Source: CAWUIO01 sp963922455
Lineage (GTDB): Bacteria; Bacteroidota; Bacteroidia; Cytophagales; Microscillaceae
Direction: 5' to 3'
DNA length: 54,789 bases
Assembly (NCBI GenBank): GCA_963922455.1
Contig: CAWUIO010000035.1
Coordinates: forward strand, 1-54,789
Part shown: positions 43,212 to 51,636 of the stretch, piece after piece
How the letters are laid out: each line of letters starts with the position of its first letter
Numbering within the stretch: position 1 is the first letter of the stretch
Made by a program: the position numbers and the translations under genes
Notes under the pieces: model-generated
Databases searched by the model: none
Told to the model about the DNA's origin: nothing
The model's input: the letters and a program-made list of their open reading frames with translations, nothing else

Positions 43212-44552
43212 ATGGCGCAGCAAATATTGGTATTGGGAGCAGGGCGCTCATCTTGGTTTTTAATTGATTATTTGGCCAAATATGCCATTGAGCACGATTG
43301 GATCGTACGCGTGGCCGATCGAGACCAAGCTTCCTTAGAGTCCAAAACAAAAGGCTATGATCGCGTAGAACCCATTTTGGTAGAAAGTTCGGAACTCCGG
43401 GACCTCAAACCGCTAATCAAACGGGCCGACCTGGTCATTTCCCTATTACCCGCCTTTATGCAGGAAGTCGTTGCCTCCTTTTGCTTAGATCAGCGAAAAT
43501 CGTTCCTGACTGCCTCGTATTTGCCCCACAATATAAAAGAAATGCATAAAATGGTGCGGGACCGAGACCTATTATTTATCTTCGAAGTAGGTTTAGACCC
43601 CGGAATCGACCATATTTCGGCCATGGATATGATTGATCGGGTCCGAAATAAGGGAGGAACCATCAAAGCGTTTCGTTCATTTACCGGGGCCTTGGTGGCA
43701 CCAGAATCGGATAACAACCCCTGGCATTATAAATTTACCTGGAACCCGCGGAATGTGGTCCGGGCCGGTCAGTCGGGTACTGCCAAATATTATGAGAATA
43801 AGCATTACGCCTATATCCCCTACCATCAATTATTCCGACGAATTTGGTCTATCAAATTGAAAAACCACGGGGAGTTTGAGGGCTTTGCCAACCGTGATTC
43901 TCTCATTTACCGATATGCCTACCAATTAGAAGAAGTACCTACGGTATTGAGAGGAACCTTGCGTTCTCCCGGCTTCTGTGCCGGATGGCAGGTCTTGATT
44001 GATTTGGGAATGTTGGTAAGCGATTTTAACATGCCAGGACTCAAAGGGCTTAGCTATCGCGACTTTACCGCCTCCTTTGTAGCCGATACCCCTGGTACCA
44101 GTTTGGAAGAAAAAATTGCCCAAGTGGCCCATATCCCCGTTGACGGGCCTGAAATGGAACTCCTCCGCTCCATTGGCCTCCTTAGTGAGGAACCTATCAG
44201 CATTGAAGATGCTTGCCCAGCCGACGTAATTCAAGATCTGCTCGAGCGCAAGTGGAGCCTTGATGAAGAGGATAAGGATATGGTCGTGATGCAACACCAA
44301 GTTGAGTATGAACTGGATGGCAAAACCTCTCGACTTGTGTCAGAAATGATGCTTAAAGGAGATAGTTACCAACGCACAGCCATTGCCCGAACCGTAGGAA
44401 TTCCCCTCGGCATTACGGCCAAACTCATGCTCACTAAACAAATAAATATAAAAGGAGTACATATTCCTACACAAGAAGAAATTTATGCCCCAGTATTGGA
44501 AGAGTTGAATGCATTGGGCATCTCTTTTGAGGAATACGAAGAAGATGTGTAA
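43212..44552 (+). CDS. Saccharopine dehydrogenase-family enzyme (LYS9/AASS type)
   Basis: The protein has 446 residues. A Rossmann domain opens with ILVLGAGRSSWFLIDYL. The family block EVGLDPGIDHISAMDMIDRV lies near 135-155, and TGALVAPESDNNPWHYKFTWNP follows. These match saccharopine reductase (glutamate-forming) of the LYS9/AASS type, which interconverts saccharopine with aminoadipate semialdehyde and glutamate. In Bacteroidota such enzymes fit lysine degradation. It is divergent from the sensor gene, and no other lysine gene is adjacent except distant dapD. Confidence 0.88.
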   Translation: MAQQILVLGAGRSSWFLIDYLAKYAIEHDWIVRVADRDQASLESKTKGYDRVEPILVESSELRDLKPLIKRADLVISLLPAFMQEVVASFCLDQRKSFLTASYLPHNIKEMHKMVRDRDLLFIFEVGLDPGIDHISAMDMIDRVRNKGGTIKAFRSFTGALVAPESDNNPWHYKFTWNPRNVVRAGQSGTAKYYENKHYAYIPYHQLFRRIWSIKLKNHGEFEGFANRDSLIYRYAYQLEEVPTVLRGTLRSPGFCAGWQVLIDLGMLVSDFNMPGLKGLSYRDFTASFVADTPGTSLEEKIAQVAHIPVDGPEMELLRSIGLLSEEPISIEDACPADVIQDLLERKWSLDEEDKDMVVMQHQVEYELDGKTSRLVSEMMLKGDSYQRTAIARTVGIPLGITAKLMLTKQINIKGVHIPTQEEIYAPVLEELNALGISFEEYEEDV

Positions 44553-44622
44553 AACAGGTAGTAACAGGGTTTACCCACGCTTTTTTTTAAAACCGTAAGC
44601 CCTAAGCTTGAGATTTTTTTTT

Positions 44623-45489
44623 ATGAACAAAACGAGTCAAACCCCACCCCCTCCGGTGGCCCAAGGTGAGGTCGTAGACCTCATCCAAGTCTTCCGTAAA
44701 GTCATGGAAGTGGTACAACGTAACCTAAAGATTCTATGGCTTTTTATCGTTGTCGGCGCGATTTTAGGATCCATCGGATATTTTACGTTCAAACCGGTAT
44801 ACACCACGCAATTAATCCTGGAAGTTGATCAGGTAGACTACGCCGAAGTAGCCGCTCTGGTAGAAACCCTTAATGAACTGGCCAAAGAAGGAAATACTCC
44901 CGCTGTGGCCCAAAAGCTACGTGTTTCTGAGAACCTGGCGCAAGAAATCCGTTCTTTAAAAGCTATCAATATTACCGAAAAAGAAACCGGCGTGGTCGAA
45001 AGGCAAGACATGGAAGAAAAGACCCTCATTATCGAGGCCAAGGTACATAGCAACCAAAATTTAGACTCCTTAGAAATTGGCCTCTTGCATTATTTTGAGA
45101 GCAATGAATATATCCAACGCCGCTTGGAAGACTTCAAACAGCAAAAACAAGCGCTTATAGACCATATCGATCAGGAGATAAAGCAAATGGATAGCCTCAA
45201 AAGAGCGATGATCCTCTTGCCAAGCCAATCCCAAAGTGACAATATTTACCTAGCAGATATAGGCGATATGTATGCCGAATCTGTAGACCTTTATCAAAAA
45301 AAACTAGACTTAGAGACGACCCTTAAATTTTCCCAGGAATTTCAAGTGGTTGAGCACTTTACGGTCTTTAATAAGCCTACTAGTTTTAATTTAAGCAAAA
45401 GTATCGCTCTGGGAGCCATCCTGGGGGGACTCCTTTGGATCATGGCCGTAGTCTTAATCGAGTTGAGACGCTTGATCCAAACAGCTTAA
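44623..45489 (+). CDS. Wzz-like chain-length/polysaccharide co-polymerase protein
   Basis: The protein has 288 residues from ATG 44623; a TTG at 44608 is in frame. It has TM1 at about 38-58 (ILWLFIVVGAILGSIGYF), a periplasmic alpha/beta domain with coiled coil (FKQQKQALIDHIDQEIKQMD) and TM2 at about 260-282 preceded by the Pro-containing NKPTSFNLSKS. This is the Wzz topology. No tyrosine kinase domain and no other polysaccharide genes are nearby. A repeat element begins 24 nt after the stop. Confidence 0.8.
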   Translation: MNKTSQTPPPPVAQGEVVDLIQVFRKVMEVVQRNLKILWLFIVVGAILGSIGYFTFKPVYTTQLILEVDQVDYAEVAALVETLNELAKEGNTPAVAQKLRVSENLAQEIRSLKAINITEKETGVVERQDMEEKTLIIEAKVHSNQNLDSLEIGLLHYFESNEYIQRRLEDFKQQKQALIDHIDQEIKQMDSLKRAMILLPSQSQSDNIYLADIGDMYAESVDLYQKKLDLETTLKFSQEFQVVEHFTVFNKPTSFNLSKSIALGAILGGLLWIMAVVLIELRRLIQTA

Positions 45490-45512
45490 ATACAGGTTGT
45501 GAAATATTCTCT

Positions 45513-45646
45513 GGGGCTTGCCCGCGCTAAGCACTTAGCTACATAACTTGAACCAATGTGCCAGGCGCGGGCCGGGCTCTCGCTACTCGCTGCCTTTCCC
45601 CGCCAGGCCGACACGAGCTCAAACAGGCCGCTCCATCCCTAAGCCA
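45513..45646 (+). repeat. Structured GC-rich element, copy G (+), inverted partner of copy H
   Basis: It starts GGGGCTTGCCCGCGC with main stem GCCCGCGC / GCGCGGGC and has the CTCG/CGAG type second hairpin. It is almost identical to the reverse complement of 48347-48480, including the normally variable interior of the stem-loop. It begins 24 nt after the Wzz-like stop. Confidence 0.92.
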
Positions 45647-45659
45647 AAAGAAGTATCAA

Positions 45660-46703
45660 TTAACTTAAAGGCTTAAATTGATCCAAAAACCGAACGTCAT
45701 TCTCGAAGAAAAGGCGCAAGTCTTTGATTTGATATTTGAGCATCGTAATCCGCTCGATACCCATTCCAAAGGCAAAACCCGTGTACTTGTCGGGGTCAAT
45801 CCCACTATTTTCCAATACATGGGGATCTACCATGCCCGAGCCACCGATCTCTACCCAACCCGTACCCTTACAGATATTTTTTGAGCCTCCACAAAGCGCA
45901 CAGACACCCGGTTCGTTCAAGCCACAAGAAATATCAATCTCAGCACTGGGTTCGGTAAACGGAAAGAAAGAAGGCCGGAAACGAATTTTGGTATGTTTGC
46001 CAAACATCTCCTGGGCAAAGTAATATAAAGTCTGCTTTAAATCTTTAAGACTTACGTGGGTATCGATATACAAACCCTCCACCTGGTGGAAGATACAGTG
46101 GGCCCGCGCCGATATGGCCTCATTTCTAAAAACCCTACCAGGCATAATCGAGCGAATGGGGGGCTTTTGCTTATTCATCAAGCGTACCTGGACCGATGAG
46201 GTATGGGTTCTAAGGGCCACGTCGGGGTTTTTCTCGATAAAGAAGGTATCCTGCATTTCCCGGGCCGGATGATTGGGCGGGAAATTCAAAGCGGTAAAGT
46301 TATGCCAATCATCTTCAATCTCTGGGCCATCTGATACATTAAACCCTATGCGGGCAAAAATTTCTAAGATTCTTTGACGAACGATGCGCAGAGGGTGCAG
46401 GGTGCCTAGGCTATTGGGGACAATGGGAAGCGTTAGGTCTGTATTGACCTGCTGGGCTTCCTCCATCTGGGCCCTTTGTAAATCCGACTGGATGCTTTTA
46501 AACTTTGCCTGGGCTTTTTCTTTAAGGGCATTGACGGCAATCCCAAAGTCTTTTCTTTGCTCATTGGGCACTTCCCGGATAGCCCCCATCAAGGCTGGAA
46601 TTTCCTTTTTGATAAACCCTAAACGGAATTCTTCCAGCTGCTCCTCATTTTCAATGGTGTAGGCCTGGAGCTTTTCTTCTAGCTCCTTTACTTTTTCCAG
46701 CAT
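45660..46703 (-). CDS. pheS: Phenylalanyl-tRNA synthetase alpha subunit
   Basis: The 347-residue length is usual. It has an N-terminal coiled coil, then class II synthetase motifs: HPLRIVRQRILEIFARIGF, HNFTALNFPPNHPAREMQDTF (given in part), TSSVQVRLM, PGRVFRNEAISARAHCIFHQVEG region, and motif 3 GFAFGMGIERITML. It charges tRNA-Phe with PheT, which is not adjacent. It has a -7-like box 50 nt upstream. A tRNA-Phe gene lies about 11 kb away on the same strand. Confidence 0.96.
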   Translation of the reverse strand: MLEKVKELEEKLQAYTIENEEQLEEFRLGFIKKEIPALMGAIREVPNEQRKDFGIAVNALKEKAQAKFKSIQSDLQRAQMEEAQQVNTDLTLPIVPNSLGTLHPLRIVRQRILEIFARIGFNVSDGPEIEDDWHNFTALNFPPNHPAREMQDTFFIEKNPDVALRTHTSSVQVRLMNKQKPPIRSIMPGRVFRNEAISARAHCIFHQVEGLYIDTHVSLKDLKQTLYYFAQEMFGKHTKIRFRPSFFPFTEPSAEIDISCGLNEPGVCALCGGSKNICKGTGWVEIGGSGMVDPHVLENSGIDPDKYTGFAFGMGIERITMLKYQIKDLRLFFENDVRFLDQFKPLS

Positions 46704-46752
46704 AATCGGACATATTTATGGGACGCAAGCTTACGAAAAATTGCCAATTTTT

Positions 46753-46760
46753 CAAAGCTA
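46753..46760 (-). promoter_or_regulatory. Putative -7 box of pheS
   Basis: On the minus strand this reads TAGCTTTG, an exact TAnnTTTG match, about 50 nt before the pheS ATG. No attenuator-like leader peptide with Phe codons was noticed. Confidence 0.4.
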
Positions 46761-46839
46761 ATCCCTGGATTGACTAAGATAGAGGCAATTCATTTCTAAT
46801 TCCTGCTTTTTACTTTAATTTTGAGTATTACGATTGCTT

Positions 46840-47526
46840 ATGAACGAGTGGAAAGACTTACTAGACGATTTACAGGACTCCTGGAATAAGAATGTTGCCA
46901 ACACCTCTTTCTGGGAGAATATCCAGGCCGAATGGCGCAAGATGTTTAACCTTCCGGGGCCTTGGTGGGACTCTATACCCGAAGAATGGAAGGGGCAATT
47001 AAAAGCTGCCATCAAAATTTACGATGCCACTTATGTACCCAGCCCCGAAGAAATCCGGAAGATACTGGAGTTACGCATGCTAGATATCAGCGACTCGTCC
47101 ATAAGCAATTTGGAACCCATCCGTAACCTAAAAAACCTGCAAGAGCTTAATTTAAACTCCAGCAAGGTCTTGGATTTGGTTCCCTTGCAGCACATGCAGA
47201 ACCTGGTGAAGATTTCATGCTCCAACACCCACATTCATTCTTTAAAACCCTTAAAACGTTTGATCAACCTACGCTATTTAGACTGTAGCTTTACCGATGT
47301 AGACCGTTTGGATGGTTTGAAAAACCTGAAATACCTCAAATTTCTTATCCTTAATTCTACTCCGGTAAAAAGTCTCAAGCCCATCAGAGGGCTTACGCTA
47401 CTACACGAACTCCACTGCGAAAATACACCCCTCAAAAATCGGCAAGTACGAAGTTTTCAGAAAAGACACCCCCAAACCCAGGTCTATTTTACCCTAAAAC
47501 CTGTGAAGCGGTGGTTTTGGGGCTAG
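46840..47526 (+). CDS. Leucine-rich-repeat protein
   Basis: The protein has 228 residues from ATG 46840; a TTG at 46834 adds two residues. An N-terminal helical, Trp-rich part (WKDLLDDLQDSWNK, FWENIQAEWRKMF) is followed by six LRRs of about 22 residues in about 80-210 (LEPIRNLKNLQELNLNSSKV, LKPLKRLINLRYLDCSFTDV). No signal peptide, so it is probably a cytoplasmic protein-binding module. The partner is unknown. Confidence 0.82.
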   Translation: MNEWKDLLDDLQDSWNKNVANTSFWENIQAEWRKMFNLPGPWWDSIPEEWKGQLKAAIKIYDATYVPSPEEIRKILELRMLDISDSSISNLEPIRNLKNLQELNLNSSKVLDLVPLQHMQNLVKISCSNTHIHSLKPLKRLINLRYLDCSFTDVDRLDGLKNLKYLKFLILNSTPVKSLKPIRGLTLLHELHCENTPLKNRQVRSFQKRHPQTQVYFTLKPVKRWFWG

Positions 47527-47812
47527 GGCTTACTCTTGTAAACACCTGGGGCAATCATTAGCCCCAAGGCCTGCCCTGCGTACAAAGGTGTTTTATGAAG
47601 AAGTTCAAGATAATCCTGCGGAATGTTCGTGACAGTAGAGGAGGTACGGAAGTTACCTAATCACTCATTTTACCTACATGTGCAAACTTGAGGGAGAAGG
47701 GGGGGAGTGCATACACCTACCTGGATAGATTTCTGCCAATCCTTCAGTACCAGCAAAATCAATGGCAAGTGGCTGAGATTGTATTTTGCTAAAATTAAGC
47801 CTTTCACTTACG

Positions 47813-48253
47813 TTATTTATACAGGTTTATCAAGACCCCCAAAACCCCAATAAAAAGGCATAAAGGAGAAAAGAGCAAGGTATCCCAGAAGGCAAAACCG
47901 GTTTGGTGAATGCTTTTGAAAAAGCCGACATATTTGAAATCACCCATGGTTCTCAGGAGGAAAATGAGGGGGATTGTCCAGCTTCCTAGTAATAAAACCC
48001 AATTGGGAAGGGGCAAAGGAATGTAGCTAGCTTTATATAAGTAAAATATCCCAAACAGGAGCAAAGCCATGCCCACGAGGGCACAATCTAGGGAGCTAGG
48101 ACTCAATACCTTATTGCCCTTAATGGTGGTCGGCAAAACCACCTCAAAGGCCCAAGTGCCCCCCAACATCCAATAAAAATGGAGAAGGCCCAATAATAAA
48201 AATATAAAAAACAGCAGGCTTGCCAGTAGGGGGATCAGGGATGTTTGGTTCAT
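47813..48253 (-). CDS. DUF3995-type four-TM membrane protein
   Basis: The protein has 146 residues from ATG 48253. The motif HFYWMLGGTWAFEVVLPT after TM1 is typical of DUF3995, and four hydrophobic segments are visible. ATG 48298 is an alternative start. A still longer frame reaches 48445 but its first part lies in repeat copy H and is not protein. The 286 nt downstream (47527-47812) hold no gene. Function unknown. Confidence 0.75.
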   Translation of the reverse strand: MNQTSLIPLLASLLFFIFLLLGLLHFYWMLGGTWAFEVVLPTTIKGNKVLSPSSLDCALVGMALLLFGIFYLYKASYIPLPLPNWVLLLGSWTIPLIFLLRTMGDFKYVGFFKSIHQTGFAFWDTLLFSPLCLFIGVLGVLINLYK

Positions 48254-48346
48254 CGTATGCAGACTGGATTCTTGGCTTTGTACATCCGGGAGAGACATAT
48301 TTTGTTTTCGTAGTTTTTTTTCTCTTTCTACGCTCTCTTCTTCCTT

Positions 48347-48480
48347 TGGCTTAGGGATGGAGCGGCCTGTTTGAGCTCGTGTCGGCCTGGCGGGGAAAGG
48401 CAGCGAGTAGCGAGAGCCCGGCCCGCGCCTGGCACATAGGTTCAAGTTATGTACCTAAGTGCTTAGCGCGGGCAAGCCCC
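48347..48480 (-). repeat. Structured GC-rich element, copy H (-), inverted partner of copy G
   Basis: On the minus strand it starts GGGGCTTGCCCGCGC and matches copy G at all but about two positions over 134 nt. It begins 57 nt after the stop of the prolyl oligopeptidase gene, same orientation. Confidence 0.92.
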
Positions 48481-48536
48481 CAAAATTCTACATGTAAAGA
48501 AGGAAGATCGTAGCAGCTCCCGGCTCCTTTGTATGC

Positions 48537-50663
48537 TTACTGAAAAGGGGTATACCCCATATTGTAATAGGCAAAGGAGTACCGATCGGCTACTTCTTCA
48601 ATAATCTTACTCATAGGTTTACCCGCTCCGTGCCCCGCTTTGGACTCAATGCGGATCAAAACAGGATTTTTGCCTGTGTGACATTCTTGTAAACGGGCGG
48701 TAAATTTATACGAATGGGCAGGTACTACGCGGTCGTCGTGGTCGGCAGTGGTGACCATGGTTGCTGGGTAAGCGGTACCCGGTTTTAAATTGTGTACTGG
48801 AGAGTAGCCTTTGAGGTACTCAAACATCTCAGGAGAGTCATCGGCGGTACCGTAATCATAGGCCCAACCCGCTCCCGAAGTAAATTTGTGATAGCGTAAC
48901 ATATCCATCACGCCAACGGCCGGAAAGGCAACCTTGGCCAAGTCGGGCCTTTGGGTCATGGTAGCACCCACGAGTAGTCCTCCATTGGAACCTCCAGCGA
49001 TGGCGAGGTAGTCTGAACTTGTATATTTTTGATCGATAAGGTACTCTGCGGCGGCAATGAAATCGTCAAACACATTTTGCTTTTGCATCTTGGTGCCGGC
49101 CTTGTGCCACTTTTCTCCATACTCGCCGCCCCCACGTAAGTTGGGCTGGGCATAAACGCCCCCATTTTCTAACCAGAATATACGGCTGGCACTAAAACTG
49201 GGAGTAAGGCTGATATTGAACCCTCCGTAGGCATACAAATATGTAGGATTGTTTCCATTTAAGGCTAGTCCCTTTTTGTGGGTGATAAACATCGGGACTT
49301 TGGTGCCGTCTTTACTTTTATAAAAGACTTGTTTGGTCACATAGGCTTCGGGGTCAAAATCCACTTCGGGTTTTTCGTAGAGTTCTGATTTGCCTGAGGC
49401 AATGTCGTAGCGGAATATGGAAGGAGGGTAGGTAAAAGAGGTAAAGGTGTAGAAGAGCTCGGTGTCTTCTTTTTCGCCCCCAAAACCGTAGACGCTACCG
49501 ATGCCGGGAAGTTCTACGACGCGCTCTTGTTTTCCCTTCATATCAAACTGGATAATTTTGCTTTGGGCATCTTCCAGGTAGCGGGCAAAGATTTTTCCTC
49601 CGGCAGTACCGGTATTGAGTACATTTTTGGTTTCCGGGATAAGGTCTTTCCAGGTGCTTTGCCCGGGGTTTTCAATTTTGGTTTCCACTACCCGGCCATT
49701 GGGGGCATCCCAGTTGGTTTGGATCAGGATACGATCTCCTTCGGAGGCAATGACGTAGCTTCGGTTGTCAAAATTGTCTACCATCTGGATCAATTCGGGG
49801 TATTGGGCGTCCAAATCTCGAATGTATAATTCGTTGGTACTGGTGGTGTTGGCGGCAGTTATCACCAAATAGCGCTCATCTTCGGTGGTATATCCACTCA
49901 CATAGCGTCTGGGTTGATCTTCACCCCCAAAAATCAGTTGATCTTCTGACTGGGGGGTGCCCAATTTGTGGAAATACAGTTTGTGATATTGGGTCTTGGC
50001 GGTCAATTTATTGCCTTCTTCCGCCCGGTCGTAGGTGCTGTAAAAGAAGCCATCCTTGCCTTTCCAGGAGATCCCGGTAAACTTGGCATCTACGATTTTA
50101 TCTGTCAATAACTTCTTGCTCTCGGTATCCAAGACATAAATTTTGCGCCAGTCAGAACCTCCTTCGCTTACCGAATAGGCGCAGAGGCTCCCATCTTTGG
50201 TAAAAGACATACCAGACAAGGATATGGTCCCGTCTTTGGAAAAGGTATTGGGGTCTAGGTAAATTTCTTCTTCTGTAGCGTCCAGGGACTTTTTACGGTA
50301 GACTACCGACTGGTTTTGCAAGCCGCTGTTTTTATAATAATAGTAATAAGGGCCTTCCTTAAAAGGAGCGGATACTCGCTTATAATCCATGAGTTTCTCT
50401 AGGCGCTTTTGGATGTTTTCCCGGTAAGGAATTTCTTCCAGGTAGTTGAAGGTCACTTTATTTTGTTGGGTGATCCAATCCATCACGGCTACGGAGTCGC
50501 TCGACTCCAACCAACGGTAAGGATCTTCCACCGGATTATCAAAGTAGGTGTCTACGTGGTCTACTTTTTGGGTTTTAGGATACTCAATTTTTTGAGCGGA
50601 TGCATTCATACTCATTAAAAGAAGGAATAAGGGGATAAGCCATTTCTGGATGTATAATTTCAT
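48537..50663 (-). CDS. Secreted prolyl oligopeptidase (S9A)
   Basis: The protein has 708 residues from ATG 50663, which begins a clear signal peptide ending in MNASAQ; ATG 50705 adds 14 residues. It has a beta-propeller domain followed by an alpha/beta hydrolase domain with nucleophile Ser559 in AGGSNGGLL, acid in TADHDDRVVP and His678 in KAGHGAG. The start EYPKTQKVDHVDTYF ... VEDPYRWLE is typical. It cleaves short peptides after Pro, here in the periplasm. Monocistronic. Confidence 0.94.
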   Translation of the reverse strand: MKLYIQKWLIPLFLLLMSMNASAQKIEYPKTQKVDHVDTYFDNPVEDPYRWLESSDSVAVMDWITQQNKVTFNYLEEIPYRENIQKRLEKLMDYKRVSAPFKEGPYYYYYKNSGLQNQSVVYRKKSLDATEEEIYLDPNTFSKDGTISLSGMSFTKDGSLCAYSVSEGGSDWRKIYVLDTESKKLLTDKIVDAKFTGISWKGKDGFFYSTYDRAEEGNKLTAKTQYHKLYFHKLGTPQSEDQLIFGGEDQPRRYVSGYTTEDERYLVITAANTTSTNELYIRDLDAQYPELIQMVDNFDNRSYVIASEGDRILIQTNWDAPNGRVVETKIENPGQSTWKDLIPETKNVLNTGTAGGKIFARYLEDAQSKIIQFDMKGKQERVVELPGIGSVYGFGGEKEDTELFYTFTSFTYPPSIFRYDIASGKSELYEKPEVDFDPEAYVTKQVFYKSKDGTKVPMFITHKKGLALNGNNPTYLYAYGGFNISLTPSFSASRIFWLENGGVYAQPNLRGGGEYGEKWHKAGTKMQKQNVFDDFIAAAEYLIDQKYTSSDYLAIAGGSNGGLLVGATMTQRPDLAKVAFPAVGVMDMLRYHKFTSGAGWAYDYGTADDSPEMFEYLKGYSPVHNLKPGTAYPATMVTTADHDDRVVPAHSYKFTARLQECHTGKNPVLIRIESKAGHGAGKPMSKIIEEVADRYSFAYYNMGYTPFQ

Positions 50664-50820
50664 AAATCTCTTGATTTGGTTAATGTATGTATTTTGAGAG
50701 TGCATTCATTGTAATTTAAAAAGGAATAATATGATTGAAAAGTAATCAAAATACCTGTGCCGAAAAATATTTGCCTTTTTGGACTATACTTGCGTATAAA
50801 GTACAGAAAATATAAACAAT

Positions 50821-51636
50821 ATGGCTCTTGATTTAGAGAAATTATGCTTGCAAACCGTAGAGGTTTGCCGGGAAGTTGCCGCTTTTTTACGAAAGGAATC
50901 TCAAGGGTTTGATAAATCTAACATTGAGCATAAAGGCTTAAACGACTTGGTTTCTTATGTAGACCGAGAAGCCGAAAAGAAGCTAGTAGCGCAGTTAAGC
51001 GACTTGTTACCCGAGAGCGAATTTCTTACCGAAGAAGACCCAAATCGTCACGGTTTGACCGATAAAAAGTACCACTGGGTCATTGACCCCCTGGATGGAA
51101 CTACCAATTTTATGCATGGGATTCCTGTGTTTGCCATCAGTGTGGCTCTTTTGGAGGACGGTGAATCGGTTGTGGGGGTAGTTTATGAGGTCAATCGGGA
51201 TGAAGCCTTTTACGCTTGGAAAGGCGGGGGAGCATACTGTAACAAGAAGAGTATACAGGTTTCACCGGTACAAGAAATGTCGGAAAGTTTATTGGCTACG
51301 GGTTTTCCCTATCGTCATTTTGATAAAGTACCTTCCTACCTGGATATAATCAAAGAACTCATGATGGGCTCGCATGGCTTGCGTCGGATGGGTTCGGCGG
51401 CAGTAGATTTGAGTTATGTGGCCATTGGCCGCTTTGAAGCCTTTTTTGAGTATAATCTCAAGCCTTGGGATGTGGCCGCTGGGGCCCTAATAGTCAAAGA
51501 AGCGGGCGGGGTAGTAAGTACCTTCAACGGAGGGACAGACTTTATCTTTGGCCAGGAAATACTAGCCGCTTGTAGCATCCATCCCTCTGTATTAGAAGTC
51601 GTTCAAAAGCATTGGCCTGGTTTGCAAAATACCTAA
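50821..51636 (+). CDS. Inositol monophosphatase family protein
   Basis: The protein has 271 residues. Metal and substrate motifs are FLTEEDP with Glu71-Glu72, WVIDPLDGTTNF with Asp89 and Asp92, and LKPWDVAAGALIVKEAGG. It dephosphorylates inositol-1-phosphate or similar sugar phosphates with Mg2+ in the cytoplasm (SuhB/IMPase class). Its stop overlaps the end of the convergent ppk gene by 4 nt. TATACTTG at 50785 is a near-consensus -7 box. Confidence 0.93.
   Translation: MALDLEKLCLQTVEVCREVAAFLRKESQGFDKSNIEHKGLNDLVSYVDREAEKKLVAQLSDLLPESEFLTEEDPNRHGLTDKKYHWVIDPLDGTTNFMHGIPVFAISVALLEDGESVVGVVYEVNRDEAFYAWKGGGAYCNKKSIQVSPVQEMSESLLATGFPYRHFDKVPSYLDIIKELMMGSHGLRRMGSAAVDLSYVAIGRFEAFFEYNLKPWDVAAGALIVKEAGGVVSTFNGGTDFIFGQEILAACSIHPSVLEVVQKHWPGLQNT

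Noticed and set aside
48254..48445. N-terminal extension of the DUF3995 protein to 48445
   Set aside because: The first part lies within repeat copy H; the family start fits ATG 48253.
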